In this document: positions 10,811-24,088 of the stretch, in pieces
Layout of the letters: every line of letters starts with the position of its first letter
How positions within the stretch are numbered: position 1 is the first letter of the stretch
Source of the DNA: Hypericum androsaemum
Taxonomy: Eukaryota > Streptophyta > Magnoliopsida > Malpighiales > Hypericaceae
NCBI GenBank assembly: GCA_963995505.1
Contig: OZ023190.1
Location: forward strand, 8,461,344-8,525,343
Reading direction: 5' to 3'
DNA length: 64,000 bases
Made by a program: the position numbers and the translations under genes
The notes under the pieces: model-generated
Database searches by the model: none
Seen by the model: the letters and a program-made list of their open reading frames with translations, nothing else
What the model was told of the DNA's origin: nothing

Positions 10811-11822
10811 CTTATCTTATCTTATCATGTGTTTTCGTGTCATATCTAGCACTTTCTTGCATTTTCTTGCCCTTTCTTACCTTATGTTTTCTTTTCTTGC
10901 CTTTTTCTTACCTATTCTTGCCTTATATTGATTTATCTTGCCTAATCTTTCCTGTTCTTGTCTTTTCTTTCCTTATTTTACCTTTTCTTGTATTTTCTTG
11001 CCTTTTCAAACCTTATCTTGCCTTATCTTGCCTTTTCTTGCCTTATCTAGCCTTATCTGGCCTTAGCTTACCTTTTCTTGTCTTTTCTTACCTTGTCTTT
11101 CCTTATCTTGCCTCTTCTTGCCTTATCTTGCCATTTCTTGGCTTTTCTTGCCTTATATTGCCTTTTCTTGCCTCATGTTGCCTTATCTTTCCTTTTCTTA
11201 TCTTTTCTTAACTTATCTTACCTTTTCTTCCCTTTCTTGCCTTTTCTAACCTTTTCTTGCCTTTTCTTACCTTATCTTCCCTTATCTTGCATTTTCTTGC
11301 CTTTTCTTGCCTTATCTTACCTTTTCTTTCTTTTTCTTTTCTTTTCTTACCTTATCTTTCCTTATCTTGCCTCTTCTTGCCTTATTTTGCCTTATCTTAC
11401 ATCTGCTTGCCTTATCATTCCGTATCTTGCCCTTTCTTGCCTTATCTTTCCTTTTCTTTCCTTTTCTTGCCTTTCCCTTACCTATTCTTGCCTCTTCTTA
11501 ACTTTTCTTACCTTATCTTGCCTTATCTTGCCTTTTCCTTAACTTATCTTTCCTTTTCTTGTCTTTTCTTAACTTTTCTTGCCTTATCTTGCCTCTTCTT
11601 GCCTTTTCTTGCCTTATTTGGCCTTTTGTTGCCTTATCTTGACTTTTGTTTCCTTATAGTGACTTTTCTTGCCTTTTCTTGCCCTTTCTTAACTTATCTT
11701 GCCTTTTCTTGCCTTTTCCTTACCTATTCTGGCCTTATCTTGACTTATATTGCCTTATCTTTTCTTTTCTTGCCTTATCTTGCCTTTCCTTGCCTTTTCT
11801 AACCTTATCTTGGCTTATCTAG

Positions 11823-12956
11823 CCTTTTCTTGCCTTCTCTTGCCTTATCTTGCCTTATCTTACATTTTCTTATCTTTTCTTACCTTGTTTTTCCTTATCT
11901 TGCCTCTTCTTGCCTCTTCTTGCCTTATCTTGCCATTTCTTTCCTTTTCTTGCCCTTTCTTACCTTGTCTTGCCTTTTCTTGCCTTTTCCTTACCTATTC
12001 TTGCCTTATCTTGACTTATCTTGCCTTATCTTTCCTTTTCTTGCCTTATCTTGCCTTATCTTGCCATTTCTTGCCTTTTCTTTCATTTTCTTGCCTTATG
12101 TTGCCTTATCTTGCCTTTTCTTGCCTTATTTTGACTTATCTAGCCTTTTCTTTCCTTATCTTGCCTTTACTTGCCATATCTTGCATTTTCTTTCCTTTTC
12201 TTGCCTTTTATTTGCCTCTTCTTGCCTTTTCTTGCCTTATCTTGCCTTTTCTTTCCTATTCTTGCCTTATCTTACCTTATCTTGCCTTTTCTGGCCTTAT
12301 TTTGACTTATCTTGCCTTATCTTTCCCTATCTTGCTTTTTCCTTGCTTTTCTTCCCTTATCTTATCTTTTCTTTCCTTTTCTTGCCTTTTCTTGCCTTAT
12401 GTTGCCTATCCTTGCCTTTTCTTAACTTATCTTGCCTTATCTTGCCTTTTCTTGCCTTTCCTTGCATTTTCCTTACCTTTTCTTGCCTTTTTTTGCATTA
12501 TCTTGCCTTATCTTACCTTATCTTGTCTTTTCTTACCATATCTTTCCTTATCTTGCCTCTTCTTGCCTTTTCTTGCCTTATCTTGCCTTTTCTTTCCTTT
12601 TCTTGCCTTTTCCTTGCCTTTTCTTGCATTATTGTGCCTGTTCTTGCCATTTCTTGCTTTTTCTTTCCTTATCTTCCTTTTTCTTGCCTTTTCCTTACCT
12701 TTTATTATCTTATCTTGCCTTATATTGCCTTTTCCTATTTTTTCTTGATTTTTCTTGCCTTTTCTTGCATTATCTTACTTTTTATTAACTCTCCTTCCAT
12801 ATCTTGCCTCTTATTGCCTTATCTTACCTCTTCTTACCTTTTCTTGCCTTTTCTTGCCTTATCTTAACTTATCTTGCCTTATCCTTCCTTATCTTGACTT
12901 TTCTTGCCTTTTCTTTCCTTTTCTTGCCTTATCTTGCCTTTTCTTGCCTGTTCTTT
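11823..12956. repeat. 1134-bp tandem duplication, copy 1
   Basis: This copy matches 12957-14090 at an offset of 1134 bp with only a handful of substitutions (for example TCTTTCCCTATC here against TCTTTTCCTATC in copy 2). Left homology starts at CCTTTTCTTGCCTTCTC; on the right, microhomology of about 14 bp continues past the unit (12957-12970 equals 14091-14104). 1134 is not a multiple of 10, but the array has many indels so phase is not informative. The near-identity against a diverged background means a very recent event, or an assembly duplication. Confidence 0.93.
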
Positions 12957-14090
12957 CCTTTTCTTGCCTTCTCTTGCCTTATCTTGCCTTATCTTACATT
13001 TTCTTATCTTTTCTTACCTTGTTTTTCCTTATCTTGCCTCTTCTTGCCTCTTCTTGCCTTATCTTGCCATTTCTTTCCTTTTCTTGCCCTTTCTTACCTT
13101 GTCTTGCCTTTTCTTGCCTTTTCCTTACCTATTCTTGCCTTATCTTGACTTATCTTGCCTTATCTTTCCTTTTCTTGCCTTATCTTGCCTTATCTTGCCA
13201 TTTCTTGCCTTTTCTTTCATTTTCTTGCCTTATGTTGCCTTATCTTGCCTTTTCTTGCCTTATTTTGACTTATCTAGCCTTTTCTTTCCTTATCTTGCCT
13301 TTACTTGCCATATCTTGCATTTTCTTTCCTTTTCTTGCCTTTTATTTGCCTCTTCTTGCCTTTTCTTGCCTTATCTTGCCTTTTCTTTCCTATTCTTGCC
13401 TTATCTTACCTTATCTTGCCTTTTCTGGCCTTATTTTGACTTATCTTGCCTTATCTTTTCCTATCTTGCTTTTTCCTTGCTTTTCTTCCCTTATCTTTTC
13501 TTTTCTTTCCTTTTCTTGCCTTTTCTTGCCTTATGTTGCCTATCCTTGCCTTTTCTTAACTTATCTTGCCTTATCTTGCCTTTTCTTGCCTTTCCTTGCA
13601 TTTTCCTTACCTTTTCTTGCCTTTTTTTGCATTATCTTGCCTTATCTTACCTTATCTTGTCTTTTCTTACCATATCTTTCCTTATCTTGCCTCTTCTTGC
13701 CTTTTCTTGCCTTATCTTGCCTTTTCTTTCCTTTTCTTGCCTTTTCCTTGCCTTTTCTTGCATTATTGTGCCTGTTCTTGCCATTTCTTGCTTTTTCTTT
13801 CCTTATCTTCCTTTTTCTTGCCTTTTCCTTACCTTTTATTATCTTATCTTGCCTTATATTGCCTTTTCCTATTTTTTCTTGATTTTTCTTGCCTTTTCTT
13901 GCATTATCTTACTTTTTATTAACTCTCCTTCCATATCTTGCCTCTTATTGCCTTATCTTACCTCTTCTTACCTTTTCTTGCCTTTTCTTGCCTTATCTTA
14001 ACTTATCTTGCCTTATCCTTCCTTATCTTGACTTTTCTTGCCTTTTCTTTCCTTTTCTTGCCTTATCTTGCCTTTTCTTGCCTGTTCTTT
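12957..14090. repeat. 1134-bp tandem duplication, copy 2
   Basis: This is the second copy of the unit at 11823-12956. After 14104 the sequence continues as TTATCTTGAC, unlike the internal junction, which marks the right edge. Both copies contain the CATTATCTTACTTTTTATTA marker segment (near 12767 and 13901). Confidence 0.93.
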
Positions 14091-16350
14091 CCTTTTCTTG
14101 CCTTATCTTGACTTATCTTGCCTTATTTTTCCTTATCTTGCCTTTTCTTGCCTTTCCTTTCCATTTCTTGCCTTATCTTGCCTTTTCTTGCCTTATCTTG
14201 CCTTATCTTACCTTTTCTTTCCTTTTCTTGTCTTTTCTAACCTGATCTTTCCTTATGTGGCCTTTTCTTGCCTTTTCTTGCTTTATAGCCTTTTCTTGCT
14301 TTATAGCCTTTTTTTGCATTATCTTGCCTTATCTTGACTTTTCTTGCCTTTTCTTGCCTTTTCTTTCCTTATCTTGCCTTTTCTTGCCATATCTTGCCTT
14401 TTCTTCCCTTTTCTTCCCTTTTCTTTCCATTTCTTGCCTTTTCCTTACCTTTTCTTATCTTATCTTGCCTTATATTTCCTTATATTGCTATTTCTTAAAT
14501 TTTCTTGCTTTTTCTTGCATTATCTTGCTTTTTATTAACTTTTCTTCCTTATCTTGCCTTTTCTTGCCTTTTCCCTGCCTTTTCTTGCTTTATCTTACCT
14601 TATCTTGCATTTTCTTATCTTTTCTTACATTATCTTTCCTTAACTTGCCTCTTCTTTCCTTTTATTGCCTTATCTGTCCTTTTCTTGCCTTATTTGACTT
14701 TTCTTGCCTTTGCTTCCCATTTCTAGCCTTTCCTTACCTTATCTTGCCATTTCTTGCCTTATGTTGCCTTATTTTGACTTTTCTTATCTTTTCTTTCCTT
14801 ATCTTGCCTTTTCTGGCCATACCTTGCCTTTTCTTGCATTTTCCTTTCTTGAACTTGCGTTTTCTTTCCTTTTCTTGCCTTATCGTGCCTTTTCTTGCCT
14901 TTTCCTTACCTATTCGTGCCTTATATTGACTTATCTTTCCTTTTCTCTCATTTTCTTACCTTATATTACCTTTTCTTGCCTTTTCTTACCATATCTAGCC
15001 TTATCTTGCTTCTTCTCGCCCCTTCTTGCCTTTTCTCACTTTATCTTGCCTTTCCTTGCCTTTTACTTACCTTATCTTGCCTTTTCTTGCCTTATCTTGC
15101 CTTATTTTGCCTTTTCTTTCATTTTCTTTTCTTTTCTTGCCTTATCTTTCCTTATCTTGCCTCTTCTTGTGTTATCTTGCATTTTCTTGCCTTATCTTTC
15201 CTTTTCTTGCCTTATTTTGACTTTTCTTGCCTTTTCTTTCCTTATCTTGCTTTTTCTTGCCATATCATGCCATATCTTGCATTCAATTTATTTTTCTTAC
15301 TTTTTCCTAACATATTCTTGCCTTATCATGACTTATCTTGCCTTATCTTTCCTTATCTTGCCTTTTCTTGCCTTTTCTTGCCTTTTCTTGACTTTTCTTA
15401 CCATATCTTGCCTTATCTTGCATTAGCTTGCCTTATCTTACCTTTTCTTTCCTTATCTAGTCTTTTCTTACCTTATCTTCCCTTTTCTTGCCTTTTCTTG
15501 CCTTATGTTGCCTTAGGTTGCCTTATCTTGCCTTTTCTTGCCTTTTTTTGACTTATCTTATCTTTTCTTACCTTATCTTTTCGTATCTTACCTCTTCTTG
15601 CCTTTTCTTACCTTATCTTGCCTTTTCTTTCCCTTTCTTGTTTTTTCCTTACCTATTCTTGCCTCTTCTTAACTTTTATTACCTTATCTTACCTTTTCTT
15701 GTCTTTTCTTACCCTTTCTTTCCTTATCTTTCCTCTTCTTGCCTTTTCTTGCCTTATTTTACATTTTCTTGCCTTATTTTGACTTTTTTTTGCCTTTTCT
15801 TTCCTTATCATACCTTTTCTTGCCATATCTTATCTTTTCTTTCCTTTTCTAGCCTTTTCCTTAACTATTCTTGCCTCTTCTTAACTTTTCTTGCCATATC
15901 TTACCTTTTCTTGCCTTTTCTTTTCTTTTCTCACCTTTTCCTTTCCTTTTTTACCATATCTTGCCTTTTCTTTCCTTTTCTTACCTTTTCTTGCCTTATC
16001 TTACCTTTTCTTGCCTTATCTTACCTTTTCTTTCCTTTTCTTACATTGTCTTTCCTTATTTTGTCTCTTCTTGCCTTATCTTGCCTTTTCTTTCCTTTTT
16101 TTGCCTTATCTTGCCTTTCTTTGCCGTATTTTGACTTTCCTTATCTTGCCTCTCCTTGCCTTTTCTTGCCTTATCTTGCCTTTTATTGCCTTATTTTGAC
16201 TTTTCTTGCCTTTTATTTCCTTATCTTCTCTTTTATTGCCATATCTTACCTTTTCTTCCCTTTTCCTTCCTATTCTTGCCTCTTCTTAACTTTTCTTACC
16301 TTTTCTTGCCTCTTCCTGCCTTTTGCTTACCTTATCTTGCCTTATCTTGC

Positions 16351-16380
16351 CTTTTCCTGCCTTTTCCTGCCTTTTCCTGC
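16351..16380. repeat. Homogenised run of variant monomer CTTTTCCTGC x3
   Basis: There are three exact consecutive copies of a monomer in which T is replaced by C at position 7. This shows local amplification of a single mutant decamer. Confidence 0.85.
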
Positions 16381-19300
16381 CTTTTCTTTTCTTTTCTTTT
16401 CTTGCCTTATCTTGCATTTTCTTGCCTGTTCTTTCCTTTTCTTGCCTTTTCTTACCTTTTCTTGACTTATCTTGCCTTATCTTTACTTATCTTGTCTTTT
16501 CTTGCCTTTCTTTTTCTTTTCTTGCCTTTTCTTGCCTTGCCTTACCTTTTACTTACCTTATCTTGCCTTATCTTGCCTTTTCTTACCTTTGCTTGTTGTT
16601 TCTTACCTTATCTTTCCTTATCTGGCCTTTTCCTACATTTTCTTGCCGTATCTTGCCTTTTCTTTCCTTATCTTGCCTTTTCTTGCCTTATCATAAATTT
16701 TCTTGTCTTTTCTTGCCTTTTCTTTCCTTATCATGCCTTTTCTTTCTATATCTTGCCTTTTCTTTCCTTTTCTTAACTTTTCCTTGCATTTTCTTGCCTT
16801 TTCTTGCCTTATCGTGCCTTTTCTTCTCTTTTCTTTCCTTTTCTTTCCTTTTCTTGCCTTTTCCTTACCTTTTCTTGTCTTATCTTGCCTTATATTGCCT
16901 TTTCTTGCTGTTTCTTAAATTTTCTTGCTTTTTTTGCATTATCTTGCTTTATATTAACTTTTCTTCCTTATCTTGCATCTTTTTTCCTTTTCTTTCTTTT
17001 TCTTGCCTTTTCCCATTCTTTTCTTGCCTTATCTTACCTTATCTTGCCATTTCTTGCCTTATCTTACCTTTTCTATCCTTATCTTGACATTTCTTGCCTT
17101 ATCTTGCCTTTTCTTTCCTTATCTTGCCTTTTCTGCCATATCTTGCCTTTTCTTTCCTTTTCTTGCCTTTTCCTTTCCCGAACTTGCCTTTTCTTGCCTT
17201 ATCTTGCCTTTTCTTTCCTTTTCTTGCCTTATCGTGCCTTTTCTTGCCTTTTCTTCCCTTATCTTGCATTTTCTTGCCTTTTCCTTACCTATTCTTGCCT
17301 TATCTTGACTTATCTTGCCTTATCTTTCCTTTTCTCTCCTTTTCTTGCCTTATCTTTCCTTATCTTGCCTCTTCTTGCCTTTACTTGCCTTATCTTTCCT
17401 TTTCTTGCCTTATCTTGCCTTTTCTTGCCTTTTCTTAACTTTTCTTTCATTTTCTTACCTTGTCTTTTCTTGCCATATCTTGCCATATCTTGCATTTTAT
17501 TTTATTTTCTTACCTATTCCTTACCTATTGTTGCCTTATCATAACTTATCTTGCCTTATCTTTCCTTTTCCTGCCTTTTTAAACTTATCTTACCTTTTCT
17601 TGCCTTTTCTAACCTTATATTGTCTTATTTTGCATTAGCTTGCCTTATCTTGCCTTATCTTACCTTTTTTTTCCCTTTTCTAGTCTTTTCTTACCTTATC
17701 TTTCCGTTTCTTGCCTTTTCTTGCCTTATGTTGCCCCATGTCGCCATATCTTGCCTTTTGTTGCCTTATTTTGACTTATCTTGTCTTTTCTTCCCTTATC
17801 TTTTTGTATCTTGCCTCTTCTTGCCTTTTCTTGCCTTATCTTACCTTTTCCTTACCTATTCTTGCCGCTTCTTAACTTTTCTTACCTTATCTTGCCTTTT
17901 CTTGCCATTTCCTTACCTTATCTTGCCATTTCTTGCCTTTTCTTATCTTTTCTTACCTTATCTTTCCTTATCTTACCTCCTCTTGCCTTATCTTGCCTTT
18001 TCTTACATTATTTTGACTTTTCTTATCTTTTCTTGCCTTTTCCTTACCTTATCTTACCTTATCATGCCTTTTCTTGCCATATCTTGTCTTTTCTTTCCTT
18101 TTCTTGCCTATTCCGTCCCTTTTCTTGACTTTTCCTTTCCTTTTCTTGCCTTTTCTTGCCTTATCGTGACTTTTCTTTCCTTTTCTTACTTTTTCCTTTC
18201 CTTTCTTACCTTTTCTTGCCTTATCATGCCTTTTCTTTCCTTTTCTTGCCTTTTCTTGCCTTTTCTTTCCTTTTCTTGCCTTTTCTTGCCTCATCTTGCC
18301 TTTTCTAACCTTATCTTGCCTTATCTTGCCTTTTATTGCCTTGTTTTGACTTTTCTTGCCTTTTATTTCCTTATCTTGCTTTTTCTTGCCATATCTTGCC
18401 TTTTGGTTTCTTTTTTTGCCTTGTCCTTACCTTTTCTTGCCTCTTCTTGCCTTTTCCTTACCTATACTTGCCTCTTATTAACTTTTCTTACCTTATCTTC
18501 CCTTTTCTTGCCTTTTCCTTACCTTATCATGCCTTATCTTGCTATATCTTGCCTTTTCTTTCCTTTTCTTGTATTTTCCTTTCCTTTTCTTGCATTTTCT
18601 TTTCCTTTTCTTGCCTTATCTTGCCTTTTCTTTCCTTTTCTTGCCTTATCGTGACTTTTCTTAAATTATAGTGACTTTTCTTGCCTTTTCTTGTCTTACC
18701 TTGCCTTTTCTTACCTTTTCTTGCCCTTTCTTACCTTATCTTGACTTATCTTGCCTTATCTTTCCTTTTCTCTTCTTTTCTTGCCTTATCTTACCTTTTC
18801 TTGCCTTTTCTTTTCAAACCTTATCTTGCCTTATCTTGCCTTTTCTTGCCTTCTCTTGCATTATCTTGCCTTATCTTACCTTTTCTTATCTTTTCTTACC
18901 TTGTCTTTCCTTATCTTGCCTCTTCTTGCCTCTTCTTGTAATTTCTTGCCTTTTTTTCCTTTTCTTGCCTTATCTTGCATTTTCTTGTATCATCTTTCTT
19001 TTTCTTATCTTTTCTTGCCTTATCTTACCTTTTCTTTCCTTTTCTAACCTTTTCTTGCCTCTTCTTCCCTTATTGAGCGTTATCTTGCATTTTCTTGCCT
19101 TATCTTGCCTTATCTTGTCGTATCTTACCTTTTCTTTTCTTTTCTTGTCTTTTCTTACCTTATCTTTCCTTATCTTGCCTCTTCTTGCCTTATCTTGCCT
19201 TTTCTGGCCTTATCTTGCCTCTTCTTGCCTTATCTTTCCTTTTCTTGCCTTATCTTGCCTTTTCTTGCCTTATGTTGCCTTATGTTCTCTTATGTTGCCT

Positions 19301-21703
19301 GATCTTGCCTTTTCTTGTCTTATTTTGACTTATCTCTTCTTTTCTTACCTTATCTTTCCTTGTCTTGCCTCTTCTTGCCCTTTCTTGCCTTATCTTGCCT
19401 TATCTTTCTTTTTCTTGCCTTTTCCTTATCTATTCTTGCCTCTTCTAAACTTTTCTTACCTTTTCTTATCTTATCTTTCCTTATCTTGCCTCTTCTTGCC
19501 TTTTCTTGCCTTATCGTGACTTTTCTTGCCTTTTCTTTCTTTTTCTTACTTTTTCCTTTCCTTTCTTACCTTTTCTTGCCTTATCTTGCCTTTTCTTTCC
19601 TTTTCTTGCCTCATCTTGCCTTTTCTAACCTTATCTTGCCTTATCTTGCCTTTTATTGCCTTATTTTGACTTTTCTTGCCTTTTATTTCCTTAACATGCC
19701 TTTTCTTGCCTTTTCTTGCCTTTTCTTTTCTTTTCTTGCCTTTTCCTTACCTATTCTTGCCTCTTCTTGCCTTTTCCTTACCTGTTCTTGCCTCTTATTA
19801 ACTTTTCTGACCTTATCTTGCCTTATCTTGCCTTTTCCTTACCTTATCCTACCTTATCTTTCCATATCTTGGCTTTTCTTTTCTTTTCTTGCATTTTCCT
19901 TTCCTTTTCTTGCCTTTTCATGCATTTTCCTTTCCTTTTCTTGCATTTTCTTCCCTTATCTTGCTTTTTCTTTCCTTTTATTGCCTTATCATGACTTTTC
20001 TTGAATTATAGTATCTTTTTTTACCTTTTCTTGTCTTATCTTGCCTTTTCTTACCTTTTCTTGCCCTTTCTTACCTAATCTTATCTTATCTTTCCTTTTC
20101 TTGCCTTATCTTACCTTTTCTTACCTTTTCTTTTTTTTTTCTTACCTTATCTTGCCTTATCTTGCCTTTTCTTGCCTTCTCTTGCATTATCTTGCCTTAT
20201 CTTACCTTTTCTTTTCTTATCTTTTCTTACCTTGTCTTTCCTTATTTTACCTCTTCTAACCTTATCTTGCCATTTCTTGCCTTTTCTTTCCATTTCTTGC
20301 CTTATCTTGCCTTTTCTTGCCATATCTTGCCTTTTCTTTCCTTTTCTTACCTTTTCTTGCCTTTTCTAACCTTATCTTGCCTTTTCTTTTCTTATCTTAC
20401 CTTTTTTTTCCTTTTCTTGTCTTTTCTTACCTTATCTTTCCTTATCTTGCCTCTTCTTGCCTTATCTTGCCTTCTCTTGCCTTTTCTTTCCTTTTCTTGC
20501 CTTATCTTGCCTTTTCTTTCCTTATGTCGCCTTATCTTGCCTTTTCTTTCCTTATCTAGCCTTTTCTTGCTATATCTTGCATTTTCTTTCCTTTCTTGCC
20601 TTTTCCTTGCCTTTTACTTGCCTTTTCTTGCCTTATCTTTCCGTATCTTGCCCTTTCTTTCCTTTTCTTTCCTCTTCTTTCCTTTTCTTGCCTTATCTTG
20701 CCTTTTCTTTCCTTTTCTTTCCTTTTCTTGCCTTTTCTTGCCTTATCTTGCCTATTCTTGCCTATTCTTGCATTTTCTTTCCTTTTCTTTCCTTTTCTTA
20801 CCTTTTCTTGCCTATTCTTGCCTTTTCTTACCTTATCTTGCCTTTTCTTACCTTTTCTTGCCTTTACCTTACCTTATCTTGCCTTATCTTGCTTTATCTT
20901 GCCTTTTCTTGCCGTATCTTGCCTTATCTTGCTTTATCTTGCCTTTTCTTTCCTTTTCTTATCTTTTCTTACCTTATCTTTCCTTCTCTTGCTTCTTCTT
21001 GCCATATCTTGCCTTATTTTGAATTTTCTTGCCTTTTCTTTTCTTTCTTATCTTTTCTTGCCTTATCTTGCATTTTCTTTCCTTTTCTTTCCTTTTCTTG
21101 CCTTATCATGCATTTTCTTACCTTTCCTTTCCTTTTTTTTCCTTTTCTTGTATTGTTCATACCTTTTCTTGTCTTATCTTACGTTATATTATCTTTTCTT
21201 ACTTTTTCTTGCATTATCTTGCTTTTTAATAACTTTTCTTCCTTATCATGCCTCTTTTTGCCTTATCTTGCCTTTTATTTCCTTTTCTTGCCTTATCTTG
21301 CCTTTTCTTATCTTTTCTTACCTTATCTTTCTTCATCTTGCCTCATCTTGCCTTTTCTTCCCTTATTTTAACTTTTCTTTCCTTATCTTGCATTTTCTTG
21401 CCTTATTTTGACTTTTCTTGCTTTTTCTTTTCTTATCTTGCTTTTTCTTGCCAAATCTTGCCTTTTTCTTCCTTTTCTGTCCTTTTCCTTTCATTTTCTT
21501 GCCTTTTCTTGCCTTATCGTGCCTTTTCTTGCCTTATCTTGCATTTTCTTACCTTATCTTTCCTTTTTTTGCCTTTTCCTTCCCAATTCTTGCCTTATTT
21601 TGACTTATCTTTCCTTTTCTATCCTTTTATTGCCTTATCTTACGTTTTCTTGTCTTTTCTTACCTTTTCTAACCTTATCATAACTTTTCTTATCTTTTCT
21701 TAC

Positions 21704-21708
21704 CTTAT
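21704..21708. repeat. Left target-site duplication CTTAT of LTR element B
   Basis: CTTAT precedes the TG at 21709 and is repeated exactly at 30391-30395 after the far LTR. It is satellite-derived. Confidence 0.93.
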
Positions 21709-22480
21709 TGTCACGACCCAAATCTGTGGTCGGTGACAGGCGCTAGACTTCGACTCCTTTAATCACAAAATAAATCTAGCCAGCCTCTAACGTATTCAAA
21801 TTTATAATCATAAGTATTTAAACGTAAAATTATGACTTAATGATCTTTAGTTTCATATTCCAAATTTACAAAATATAAGCCAAGCTTTTTCGCTATTATA
21901 CATACTCCCCAAGATCAAAACAAATCATGTGACTATGGAGCTTCTAGATCAAAAAGCAAAATACAAACTGGAGACCTCGATGCCAGCCCTGGAGAACAAA
22001 GCGGACTTGGTACAATCGTAGTAGATTTCTGAACTAATACAACTCATGTACGAGTTCCTGCAAAACTGGTAGGAGGGGGGATGAGTGTTTTGGAACACTC
22101 AGTAAACAAATAAGATATGCATCGTAATTTATTTAGCTACTCAATGCTCAAACATACCTAACACATGCATATGACTAACATGGCAATTGAAATATGTAGA
22201 CATTTAGAGTATCATAACGTCTTATTTACCAATGACCAAATATTAATATATAATCACAAAGGTACAGAAACATGAGCAAACTGCGCAACGTCCCATACCG
22301 TCACGTAATTTGACACATGACACATAATTCAAATATCATATAGAAGAGCTGACGAACATTCGGCAAGATCTAGATAGTGTCACTCCAACCCCGACACGAG
22401 GATACCATATCTCAAAGGTACCATCAGAAACCAACCCTGCCGGCCAAACAGATCATATCAGAATCTATTGTATCCTCAGT

Positions 22481-22494
22481 ATATGTGCACATAT
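22481..22494. repeat. 14-bp perfect palindrome ATATGTGCACATAT in LTR
   Basis: This is a perfect palindrome in the LTR half shared by copies. It is conserved at 28829-28842, 43354-43367 and 57791-57804. The copies at 4367 and 37037 instead carry 55-60 bp tandem repeats in this part of the LTR, so it distinguishes two LTR subfamilies. It could be a protein-binding or hairpin site; the role is unknown. Confidence 0.7.
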
Positions 22495-23848
22495 GCCAAC
22501 ATATCGGTTGGTCACGGGTAGATCTCTGCCTACTAGACGTCCATATCACAGAGCGGAGCCATCCATATAACAGTCTTTCATATCATAACAAATGCATAGA
22601 CTTCCAAATATATCAAACATATCCAGTGCCCCGCTGAGCCAAATTACACAAACTTTCACAAATCATAAAGTCATACAAATGCTCATATGACAAATGTACA
22701 AATGCACACACATTACCATATTCAAATCACGAAAAATAAATAGAGTGCGCTAAAGAAAGTACGAGTCAGATATTATTTATTTACCAATTTTGGCTCGATG
22801 ACCATCTGGATCCACCGTCCTTCCAAAATTATAAATTCCATTGCTCTGAATTCCTAGATTAATAATAACAATAACTCGTTCAAGTGAACTTCAATAATTA
22901 TTCCAAAATCTTTTAAAAATTGTATTGTTCATATTGATTAAGATATGCTTAATTTTTCCTTAACTAACTCTAATACACTCTCTAACTTATTACCGATATC
23001 CATAAAATATCATAGCCTTCACAATTAAAATTTAAACTATCGAACCTACCACTTAATCTTTTCAAGCTCACTTTAATTCACTTTAGGAAAATATACATCC
23101 TTTAGTGGCGATTGCAACCAAATTTCCTTGTTCTTTCCAATGATCATTTTAAACTCCCACTTAGACCGAAAATCATCTTCACTTAATTTTAATTAACCAT
23201 CATTATAAATAGTTACGGGTTTCACAATCATCCTCATTTATTTCTCCTGCTCCTTAATTATCCTATTCAAACCAAGTCCAATAATTGCTAAATCTTCTTA
23301 CAAATCAGTTTGAACTATCAATTATTATAATATCTTATTTTACATTTCATGTCCTCGTTCTAAGTATATTCGTAAAGGTTCCATAGAAAACTTCAAATAG
23401 GAAAAGCCATTAATACTTCCAAACTTCTCTAACTCACTCAACAATTAACTTCCTAACCAAATCTGACTTCTCACAATTCCAAAATGAAAAATTCCAAATT
23501 AGTTAACTTACCTCAGCTTTCCTTTTTCCCCCTCTCAATCGCTAAGCTTCTTTCTACGTTCTTTTTGTTTCTTTTCAATTTGTTTGTACTTTTGGTCGAT
23601 TTTGGTGGAAAGGATAAACTGAGTAATTTATATTACTTACAGCTAGTTTCAACCGCCTCTTACTTTACCTTTATTTTATTTTTTTCACTTGGTGTCCATT
23701 TCTCAAGTTAGCCGCGTATTCCTATAATTATTTTTTTCCCTCCTCGCGACATGTGTTCCCTTTATTTTCTTATGTTGATCTTTTCTTTACATGGTTATCT
23801 TTTATTTTGTTCTTTTTCTTGCTTTAAGAAAGTTAATCATATTGGGTT

Positions 23849-23855
23849 GCCACGT
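23849..23855 (-). promoter_or_regulatory. ACGTGGC motif in U3 of element B 3' LTR
   Basis: GCCACGT on + is ACGTGGC in sense, the ABRE/G-box-like core, in the context GGGTTGCCACGTTTTC. It is the counterpart of 30174-30180 in the other LTR of this element. Confidence 0.45.
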
Positions 23856-24075
23856 TTTCAAGTTCTGGTGTTAATTGTCAATTAAGTTCGCAACTATTAC
23901 GTAATTGAATAATTTGACTTAATTCATACCAAATTATATCTAACTATATTTTTTATAATTTCACGATGATCAATTTGCGTTGCTATTTTGAGATATAGTA
24001 TATCATTATTATATAAATAATTTAGCATACTTAATTAAACTCAATTAAATTTAACTGAGATAATCGGGTATTACA

Positions 24076-24088
24076 TTCTCTCCTCCTT
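24076..24088 (-). other. Polypurine tract (PPT) of element B
   Basis: In the sense direction the 13 nt are AAGGAGGAGAGAA, all purine, immediately 5' of the 3' LTR start TGTAATACCC. This is the expected primer site for plus-strand DNA synthesis and, with the PBS, fixes the orientation of the element. Confidence 0.88.

Larger units (their letters stand above)
7794..21708. repeat. Decameric satellite, block 2 (longest, 13.9 kb)
   Basis: The same CTTWTCTTGC decamer array resumes directly after LTR A. It contains the 1134-bp tandem duplication (11823-14090), homogenised variant runs (10751-10810, 16351-16380) and diverged higher-order copies. For example, the segment containing TCATCTTGCCTTTTCTAACC occurs at 10133, 18291 and 19611; the last two are 1320 bp apart. 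Marker segments of the CATTATCTTACTTTTTATTA type followed by ACTTTTCTTCC lie near 8690, 12767, 13901, 14518, 16938 and 21213. All long open frames here (including 7997-9289 and 11750-14001) are periodicity artefacts. It ends exactly at the CTTAT target duplication of the element at 21709. Confidence 0.97.
21709..24075 (-). mobile_element. 3' LTR of element B
   Basis: This 2367-bp LTR reads TGTCACGACCC...GGGTATTACA on the + strand; in the sense direction it is TGTAATACCC...GGGTCGTGACA. It differs from the other LTR at 4 of the first 150 positions and by a few indels, such as an additional TTGGAACACTC near 22090. The insertion is therefore not very recent. It has a 14-bp perfect palindrome at 22481-22494 and an ABRE-like motif at 23849. 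Confidence 0.92.

Noticed and set aside
22377..22637. Similar small frames (MSLQPRHEDTISQR type) repeated in LTR copies at 22377 and 28725, with related ones at 43341 and 57693
   Set aside because: They recur only because the LTR half is conserved. Frame and length differ between copies and they lie antisense to the element, so there is no sign of coding selection.
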